10,731 nucleotides of DNA from Phycisphaerae bacterium (GTDB lineage: Bacteria > Planctomycetota > Phycisphaerae > UBA1845 > Fen-1342): positions 1 to 10,731 of the forward strand of contig JAFGRR010000210.1 of assembly GCA_016935035.1 (NCBI GenBank), given 5' to 3'. The notes beneath the pieces are model-generated. The model worked only from the letters and a program-made list of their open reading frames with translations. It had not been told where the DNA came from and ran no database searches. Shown here piece after piece: positions 6,528-10,731 of the stretch (position 1 is the stretch's first letter; every line of letters begins with the position of its first letter). The translations under genes were made by a program, and so were the position numbers.

Positions 6528-7712
6528 ATGAGACACTTACCTGACCCGCGCGAAAATGCGTCGCCGGAAGGCGCCGGCTTTGAGACAATTTGTGAGCACC
6601 ACGGCGAGAACGCCCTCGCGCACGGCGGCGGTGCCGTGCCGCCGCTGTATCAGAACTCGACCTTCGTCTTTCCCGACGCGGAGAGTTTCGAGCGGCGTCA
6701 CGACCCCGGGGCGCACATCTTTGAGTACACCCGTCACGACAACCCGACGACCGCGATCCTCGAAGCCAAGTGGGCACGCCTCGAAAGCGGCAACTGGGCC
6801 CGGTGCTTCAGTTCAGGCATGGGCGCGATTTCGGCGGCGCTCGGCGGCTGCCTGAAAGCCGGCGACCACGTCGTCTGCGTCTACCGCTGCTATTGGCCGA
6901 CCAAGCAACTGCTCAATCACTGGCGCCGGTTCAACATTGAGACGACGTTCGTGAAGGGCGTCGAACCGGCGGATTTCGTCGCCGCTCTGCGACCCGAAAC
7001 CAAGGTGCTCTATCTCGAAAGCCCCACCGCCGGCCTGGGTGACGTGCCGCCGGTCGAACCCTTGACGAAGCTCGCAAGCGAACGCGGCATCACGACCATC
7101 TTCGACAATTCATGGGCGACGCCCTACTTCCTGAAGCCGCTCGAACTCGGCTGCGACCTGGTGGTGCACAGCGCCACCAAGTTCTTCGGGGGGCACAGTG
7201 ACGTGGTCGCCGGCGCCGTGATGGGCCGCGACGCCCAGCTTGAAGAGCGCGTCACGCAAGAGCGAATCCTGGTCGGCGCGGTGCCGGACCCATTCGCGGC
7301 GTGGCTGCTGCTGCGCGGGCTGCGCACGCTGCCAATACGGATGGAACGGCACCAGGCGAGCGCGTTGGCGGTCGCCCAACTGCTCGTGGATCACCCGAAG
7401 ATCGACCGCGTCTACCACCCCGGCCTGCCGGACCATCCGCACCACGAGATCGCCCGCCGGCAGTTGCGCGGCTATGGCAGCCTGTTCGCCTTCACGCTCA
7501 AGGAACAGACGCGCGAAGCCTGCTATCGCGTCATCAACAAGCTGAAGCTGTTTCAGATCGGCGTAAGCTGGGGCGGGCACGAAAGCCTGGTGGTCGGCGG
7601 CAACTTTTTTAGCGATGATCCCGAGCACATCGTCTGGATAGTCCGCCTGCATGTCGGACTAGAAACGGTCGACGATCTGCTGGCTGACGTGACACAGGCA
7701 TTGGAGGACTAG
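6528..7712 (+). CDS. PLP-dependent Cys/Met metabolism (trans-sulfuration) family enzyme
   Basis: The protein has 394 residues, the usual length for the cystathionine gamma-synthase / beta- or gamma-lyase / O-acetylhomoserine sulfhydrylase family, which handles sulfur amino acids with pyridoxal phosphate in the cytoplasm. Diagnostic features are EYTRHDNPT at 66-74 (cofactor phosphate contacts from the neighbouring subunit), FSSGMGAI at 94-101, FDNSWATP at 192-199 with Asp193 for the pyridine nitrogen, the Schiff-base lysine Lys218 in HSATKFFGGHSD, and the C-terminal VRLHVGLETVDDL carrying the carboxylate-binding arginine. SWGGHESLV replaces the more common SLGGxESL, a subgroup marker, so the exact reaction cannot be assigned. 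The first ATG (6528) is used; only a weak GGCGG lies upstream. purB follows 5 bases after the stop and probably shares its transcript. Confidence 0.92.
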   Translation: MRHLPDPRENASPEGAGFETICEHHGENALAHGGGAVPPLYQNSTFVFPDAESFERRHDPGAHIFEYTRHDNPTTAILEAKWARLESGNWARCFSSGMGAISAALGGCLKAGDHVVCVYRCYWPTKQLLNHWRRFNIETTFVKGVEPADFVAALRPETKVLYLESPTAGLGDVPPVEPLTKLASERGITTIFDNSWATPYFLKPLELGCDLVVHSATKFFGGHSDVVAGAVMGRDAQLEERVTQERILVGAVPDPFAAWLLLRGLRTLPIRMERHQASALAVAQLLVDHPKIDRVYHPGLPDHPHHEIARRQLRGYGSLFAFTLKEQTREACYRVINKLKLFQIGVSWGGHESLVVGGNFFSDDPEHIVWIVRLHVGLETVDDLLADVTQALED

Positions 7713-7717
7713 ACGCC

Positions 7718-9187
7718 ATGGCCCGCAAACGCACGCCCAGACTCACCTTGCACGCGCCGGCGCCCGGCCCCTCCGAGACGTTCGAGCACCCGCTGATCAC
7801 GCGATATGCCTCGCCCGAGATGCTCGCGCTGTGGAGCCCGCGGCGACGCTACAGCCTGTGGCGCCGGCTGTGGGTGACGCTGGCCGAGTGCCAGGCCGAG
7901 TTGGGTCTGCCCATCACGCCGGAACAGATCGCCGCGATGGAGGCCGCGGTCGAGAACATCGACATGGACGCGGCGCGGCGCTACGAGCGTGAGTTTCGCC
8001 ACGACGTGATGGCGCACATTCACGCGTTCGGCGACGCGGCCCCCGAGGCGCGCGGCATCATTCATCTCGGCGCGACGAGTATGGATATCGTCGACAACGC
8101 CGACCTGATCCTGATTCGTGACGCGATCTGCCTATTGCACGCTCGGATTCTGTCGATCATCGCCGTGCTCGCGGACTACTGCGAGAAGTACGCCGACCTC
8201 CCGACGCTTGGGTTCACGCACCTGCAACCGGCGCAGCTCACCACAGTCGGCAAACGGGCTTCATTGTGGCTGAGCGATCTGCTGGCGGACGTGCACGCGT
8301 TGGATATGTGCGTGCTGGACATGCGCTGCCGCGGACTGCGCGGCGCGACCGGGACGCAGGCGTCCTTCCACAAGCTGCTGGGCGGCGTCGCCAAGGTGCG
8401 CAAGCTCGAATCGCTGTTCACGATGCACCTGGGGTTCCTCGAGTGCTATCCGGTCACGGGGCAGACGTATTCGCGAAAGGTCGATCTGGCGATTATCAAC
8501 GTGCTCGGGTCGTTCGCCGCCGGCGTTCACAAGATCTGCAACGACATCCGCATTCTCGCGATGCTCAAGGAAATCGAAGAACCGTTCGGCGAGAACCAGG
8601 TCGGCAGCTCGGCGATGGCGTACAAACGCAACCCCATGCGCTGCGAGCGGGCCACCGGCCTGGCCCGGCACCTGATGACGCTCGTACAGTCGGCCCAGCA
8701 AACGCTGGCGGCCCAGATGCTCGAACGCACGCTCGACGATTCGAGCAACAAGCGCATCGTCATGCCCGAGGCGTTTCTGACGGCCGACGCGCTGGCGGTC
8801 ATACTGCATAGCATCATGGACGGCCTGGTCGTCTATCCCGAAATGATCCGGGCCCGCATCGAGGCGGAACTGCCCTTCATCGCCACCGAGGACATCCTGA
8901 TGGAAGCCGTCGCCAAGGGCGGCGATCGGCAGGAACTTCACGAACGCATCCGCCAGCACAGCCAGGCCGCCGCCGAGCAAATCAAGCTGCACGGCAAGCC
9001 CAACGACCTGATCGAGCGGCTGAAGTCCGATCCGGCGTTCGCCAAGGTCAAGTGGTCAAAGATCCTCGACCCCAAGCGCTACATCGGCCTCGCCCCGCAA
9101 CAAACCCGCGAGTTCCTCAAGGGCGAAGTCCGACCGATCCTGGAAGACTGGGACGACGCAATAGCACCGCCGGACGTCGAAGTGTAG
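7718..9187 (+). CDS. purB: Adenylosuccinate lyase
   Basis: This enzyme splits SAICAR to AICAR and adenylosuccinate to AMP, each releasing fumarate, in purine synthesis; it acts as a cytoplasmic homotetramer. The 489 residues show the fumarase/aspartase superfamily blocks: REFRHDVMAHIHAFG (91-105) with the HDVxAH segment, GATSMDIVDNADL (118-130), the catalytic His168 in FTHLQPAQLTTVGKR, and the signature loop GSSAMAYKRNPMRCE (296-310) with the catalytic serine. The length and the AYKRNPMRCE wording resemble the long, eukaryote-like PurB group rather than the shorter enzymes of about 430-456 residues. Ala301 stands where Pro is usual (SAMPYKRNP). GGAGG at 7703-7707 precedes the ATG at 7718 by ten bases and lies inside the upstream gene, which supports an operon with the PLP enzyme. 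Confidence 0.95.
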   Translation: MARKRTPRLTLHAPAPGPSETFEHPLITRYASPEMLALWSPRRRYSLWRRLWVTLAECQAELGLPITPEQIAAMEAAVENIDMDAARRYEREFRHDVMAHIHAFGDAAPEARGIIHLGATSMDIVDNADLILIRDAICLLHARILSIIAVLADYCEKYADLPTLGFTHLQPAQLTTVGKRASLWLSDLLADVHALDMCVLDMRCRGLRGATGTQASFHKLLGGVAKVRKLESLFTMHLGFLECYPVTGQTYSRKVDLAIINVLGSFAAGVHKICNDIRILAMLKEIEEPFGENQVGSSAMAYKRNPMRCERATGLARHLMTLVQSAQQTLAAQMLERTLDDSSNKRIVMPEAFLTADALAVILHSIMDGLVVYPEMIRARIEAELPFIATEDILMEAVAKGGDRQELHERIRQHSQAAAEQIKLHGKPNDLIERLKSDPAFAKVKWSKILDPKRYIGLAPQQTREFLKGEVRPILEDWDDAIAPPDVEV

Positions 9188-9312
9188 AAGAAGGGACGAA
9201 GGGAAAGACAAAGATCGTGGCCAAAGACGTGCCGCGCCAACTCAGAGCCCAAAGCGGAAGCGAGCGGCATATTCGTCGTTGCACACGGCGAGACATCCCA
9301 GGGGAGGTTTGT
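9188..9312. other. Short non-coding gap with an 8-bp direct repeat
   Basis: Directly after the purB stop is a tandem pair GAAGGGAC / GAAGGGAA (9190-9205) in a purine-rich stretch. Nothing else in the gap is recognisable apart from the GGGGAGG ribosome-binding site at 9301-9307. No hairpin with a T-run that would terminate purB was found. Confidence 0.5.
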
Positions 9313-9574
9313 GTGAACAGGTCGATGCTGCTTCTGGCGTGCGGGCTTGCGTTGTTGGAATGCTCCTTCCGGTCGGGAACCGTGCACCACGTCCAACTAA
9401 GCAGCGACGGCACCGTCGTCGCCTACCGCGACCAGTCTCTTGACTCTGTCGTCGATGTGGCCCGCGACGGCCGTGTCTCGCACATCTTACACAGCGGCGT
9501 GGGCAAGACTCGAGGCCGCGGTGCTGAGGTGCCGCGAGGCGGAGTCGCAGCCTGTGGACGAATCCGCCGACTGA
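9313..9574 (+). pseudogene. Small exported protein gene, apparently frameshifted
   Basis: A strong ribosome-binding site (GGGGAGG, 9301-9307) lies five bases before GTG 9313. The frame opens with a signal-peptide-like MNRSMLLLACGLALLECSF; the cysteine could be lipidated, but Glu before it is a poor lipobox residue. It continues VQLSSDGTVVAYRDQSLD, which recalls one blade of a PD40-type beta-propeller or a short strand-rich protein. From about 9480-9510 the third codon positions in this frame lose their G/C preference, while the +1 frame gains it and reads AAWARLEAAVLRCREAE before stopping at TGA 9572-9574. Without a shift the first frame would run on to 9825, through the SRP RNA gene, which is implausible. 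One insertion or deletion near 9490 explains the pattern. It could be a decaying gene or an assembly error. The family is not recognised. Confidence 0.5.
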
Positions 9575-9706
9575 CTCGCGACAGCACTGCTCAAGCGCAG
9601 TGGCACCTGGGATGCCGTAAACCGCTACGAACGCGCGTCTTGCGACTTCTGCATTCTGCATTCTGCGTTCCCTCCCGTGGCCATTCGCCGCCGAATACGA
9701 TAAGAT
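9575..9706. other. Non-coding stretch with heptamer repeat and candidate SRP RNA promoter
   Basis: This gap holds a 6-bp hairpin (CACTGC 9585-9590 with GCAGTG 9597-9602, loop of six) not followed by a T-run. It also holds three tandem heptamers TTCTGCA, TTCTGCA, TTCTGCG (9647-9667). A -10-like TACGAT at 9696-9701 would start transcription at about 9707-9709, where the SRP RNA pairing begins. No convincing -35 box is present. Confidence 0.4.
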
Positions 9707-9842
9707 CGCCCCTTGTCCCGAGGTTGACGGTCGGGCCGGTGCAGTGCGTCGGTCGGACAACGAGTCAGGCCTTGACGGGAGCAGCTCACCCGGCTTGGCC
9801 CACGTGCAACGTTAACCCGGCCTGATCCTCGGGGCGTTTTTT
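9707..9842 (+). ncRNA. ffs: Bacterial small signal recognition particle RNA (4.5S-type)
   Basis: The helix-8 core that binds Ffh/SRP54 is intact at 9762-9787. GAG (9762-9764) pairs with CTC (9785-9787), the conserved TCAGG (9765-9769) faces GGAGCAG (9778-9784), and CC pairs with GG around a TTGACG tip, giving a UGAC (URRC-class) tetraloop closed by U-G. Outer stems support one long hairpin: CCCGAGG (9717-9723) with CCTCGGG (9827-9833); GGTCGGG (9729-9735) with CCCGGCC (9816-9822); TGCA plus GTG (9740-9746) with CAC plus TGCA (9801-9808, one bulge); and GGTCGG (9751-9756) with CCGGCT (9790-9795). A T6 run (9837-9842) ends it. There is room for the small hairpin form only, without an Alu domain. 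The RNA guides nascent membrane and secreted proteins to the membrane. The exact 5' end is uncertain (9707-9717). Location just upstream of dnaX matches B. subtilis. Confidence 0.85.
9816..9842 (+). terminator. Probable intrinsic terminator of the SRP RNA
   Basis: The 3' strand of the SRP RNA closing stem (ending CCTCGGGGCG) runs straight into six T residues at 9837-9842. A local stem is also possible, CCCG (9816-9819) with CGGG (9830-9833), but it is short. The long-range stem plus T-run is the more likely terminator. Confidence 0.5.
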
Positions 9843-9850
9843 GAGTTTTC

Positions 9851-9919
9851 AGGGTTCGGGGTTCAGGGTTCAGGATGATCGCCCACCGCGGCTTCTCTGA
9901 ACCCTGAACCCTGAACCCT
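9851..9919. repeat. 23-bp inverted repeat made of AACCCTG-type heptamers
   Basis: The left arm 9851-9873 (copies of GGGTTCA, one variant GGGTTCG) pairs with the right arm 9897-9919 (copies of CCCTGAA) over 23 positions with a single G-T pair. The loop is 23 bases (9874-9896). Each arm is itself about three tandem heptamers, so the element is both a direct and an inverted repeat. It sits between the SRP RNA T-run and the dnaX start. Confidence 0.9.
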
Positions 9920-9930
9920 ACCCACTATTT

Positions 9931-9954
9931 TGAACCCTGACCGCTGAACCCTGG
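9931..9954. repeat. Two further TGAACCCTG copies abutting the dnaX start codon
   Basis: TGAACCCTGA (9931-9940) and TGAACCCTGG (9945-9954), separated by four bases, continue the heptamer motif after an 11-base break. The last copy ends one base before the dnaX ATG, where a ribosome-binding site would be expected; none is visible. Confidence 0.85.
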
Positions 9955-9955
9955 T

Positions 9956-10731
9956 ATGGCCTACACCGTTCTAGCTCGCAAATACCGCAGCCGCACGTTC
10001 GACGAGGTCGTCGGACAGGAGCCGATCGCCACGACGCTGGTCAACGCGATCAAGGCCGGCCGCATTCATCATGGCTACCTCTTTACCGGCACGCGCGGCG
10101 TCGGCAAAACCAGCATGGCCCGCATCCTGGCCAAGGCCCTGAACTGCCTCACCGCCGACGGCCCCACCGCCAAACCCTGCCTCGAATGCGACGCCTGCAA
10201 AGCCATTGCCGAGGGGCAGGATATCGACGTCGTCGAGATCGACGCCGCCAGCAACACCGGCGTCGACAACATCCGCGAGCTGCGCGGCAACGCCGCCTAT
10301 CGCCCCGCCCGCGCCCGCTTCAAGGTCTACATCATCGACGAGGTCCACATGCTCTCGACCGGGGCGTTCAACGCCCTGCTTAAGACGCTCGAAGAGCCAC
10401 CGGACCACGTCAAGTTCGTGCTGGCCACGACGGAGATTCAGAAAGTCCCGGCGACCATTCAAAGCCGCTGCCAGTGCTTCAACTTCCGCAACATCGGCCC
10501 CGACGCCATCGCCAATCGCCTGGCCGCGATCGTCAAGGAGGAGGGCGCCAAGGCCGAAGACGCCGTCCTGCGCCGCGTGGCACGTCTGGCCAACGGCTCG
10601 ATGCGCGATGCCCTGAGCGTGCTCGACCAACTTCTGTCGGTCTCGCCAACGGAACTCACCGCCGCTCTCCTGGATGAGATTCTCCCGCCGGCGCAGGATG
10701 AACAGGCCTTCGCACTGCTGCGGCACGCGGC
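9956..10731 (+). CDS. dnaX: DNA polymerase III subunit gamma/tau, 3' end cut off
   Basis: This is the motor subunit of the clamp loader, which opens the beta clamp onto primed DNA and, as tau, links polymerases in the replisome. The 258 visible residues begin MAYTVLARKYRSRTFDEVVG, the standard DnaX start. They cover the AAA+ module: Walker A GTRGVGKTS (45-53), zinc-binding cysteines C64, C75, C78 and C81 (CLECDAC), Walker B with DEVH (VYIIDEVHML, 124-133), sensor 1 around VLATTE (155-160), the SRC arginine finger (170-172), and sensor 2 GSMRDAL (214-220). The gene runs past the right edge, so neither the C-terminal tau domains nor a frameshift site for gamma can be judged. No Shine-Dalgarno sequence is present; the leader is filled by heptamer repeats. 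Confidence 0.97.
   Translation, partial: MAYTVLARKYRSRTFDEVVGQEPIATTLVNAIKAGRIHHGYLFTGTRGVGKTSMARILAKALNCLTADGPTAKPCLECDACKAIAEGQDIDVVEIDAASNTGVDNIRELRGNAAYRPARARFKVYIIDEVHMLSTGAFNALLKTLEEPPDHVKFVLATTEIQKVPATIQSRCQCFNFRNIGPDAIANRLAAIVKEEGAKAEDAVLRRVARLANGSMRDALSVLDQLLSVSPTELTAALLDEILPPAQDEQAFALLRHA

Noticed and set aside
6334..6530. Open plus-strand frame across the gap before the PLP enzyme, as a possible gene remnant
   Set aside because: It has no start codon with a ribosome-binding site, its Pro/Ser/Gly/Ala-rich composition is unconvincing, and hairpins interrupt it.
9052..9825. Long plus-strand open frame of 257 codons overlapping the purB end and the SRP RNA
   Set aside because: It starts inside purB in another frame, loses codon bias, and crosses a well-supported SRP RNA. 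Only the segment from 9313 has a ribosome-binding site and coding character.
9851..9954. CRISPR array or eukaryotic telomere
   Set aside because: The units are only seven bases with no unique spacers, and the array is flanked by bacterial core genes.
9971..10726. Minus-strand open frame of 251 codons opposite dnaX
   Set aside because: The plus strand encodes unmistakable DnaX motifs. The antisense protein is a low-complexity shadow rich in Gly, Ala, Asp and Val.

Overview
The window is GC-rich, densely coded bacterial chromosome. Core genes dominate: a phosphohexomutase, PurB, DnaX and an SRP RNA. Around them are several proteins I cannot assign, exported proteins, a lipoprotein, weak ribosome-binding sites and short heptamer repeats between genes. 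This mix suits a Planctomycetota-type (PVC) genome, possibly an uncultured Phycisphaerae-like lineage. That placement is inference from overall character, because no marker here fixes the taxon.

Layout. The left part is a leftward pair: a phosphomannomutase/phosphoglucomutase (2467-866) whose stop overlaps the start of an M16 peptidase-like protein (866 to beyond base 1). The best start for the mutase gives it an N-terminal four-cysteine extension. The M16 protein has lost its zinc-binding HxxEH motif. A 92-base divergent gap separates these from a tight rightward run of four genes. These are a protein with a CFCPACR motif that may be a TIM barrel (2560-3699), a lipoprotein (3706-4356), a signal-peptide and membrane-anchored protein with an OB-like region (4332-5216), and an amidohydrolase-type metal hydrolase (5213-6298). 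Their gaps and overlaps (6-base gap, 25-base overlap, 4-base ATGA overlap) suggest one operon of unknown purpose.

After a 229-base hairpin-rich gap come a PLP-dependent Cys/Met-metabolism enzyme (6528-7712) and, 5 bases later, adenylosuccinate lyase purB (7718-9187). The stretch 9188-9955 holds a small exported-protein gene that appears frameshifted (9313-9574), then a small bacterial SRP RNA gene (about 9707-9842), recognised from its conserved helix-8 core and a UGAC tetraloop. Next is a 23-bp inverted repeat built of AACCCTG-type heptamers. dnaX begins at 9956 and runs off the right edge. SRP RNA next to dnaX is a known gene order in some other bacteria.

The most noteworthy points are the mutase's cysteine-rich extension, the unassigned four-gene operon, the SRP RNA with its non-GNRA tetraloop, the heptamer inverted repeat in the dnaX leader, and the structured gap before the PLP enzyme. 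I found no CRISPR array, transposase, tRNA, rRNA or defence system.
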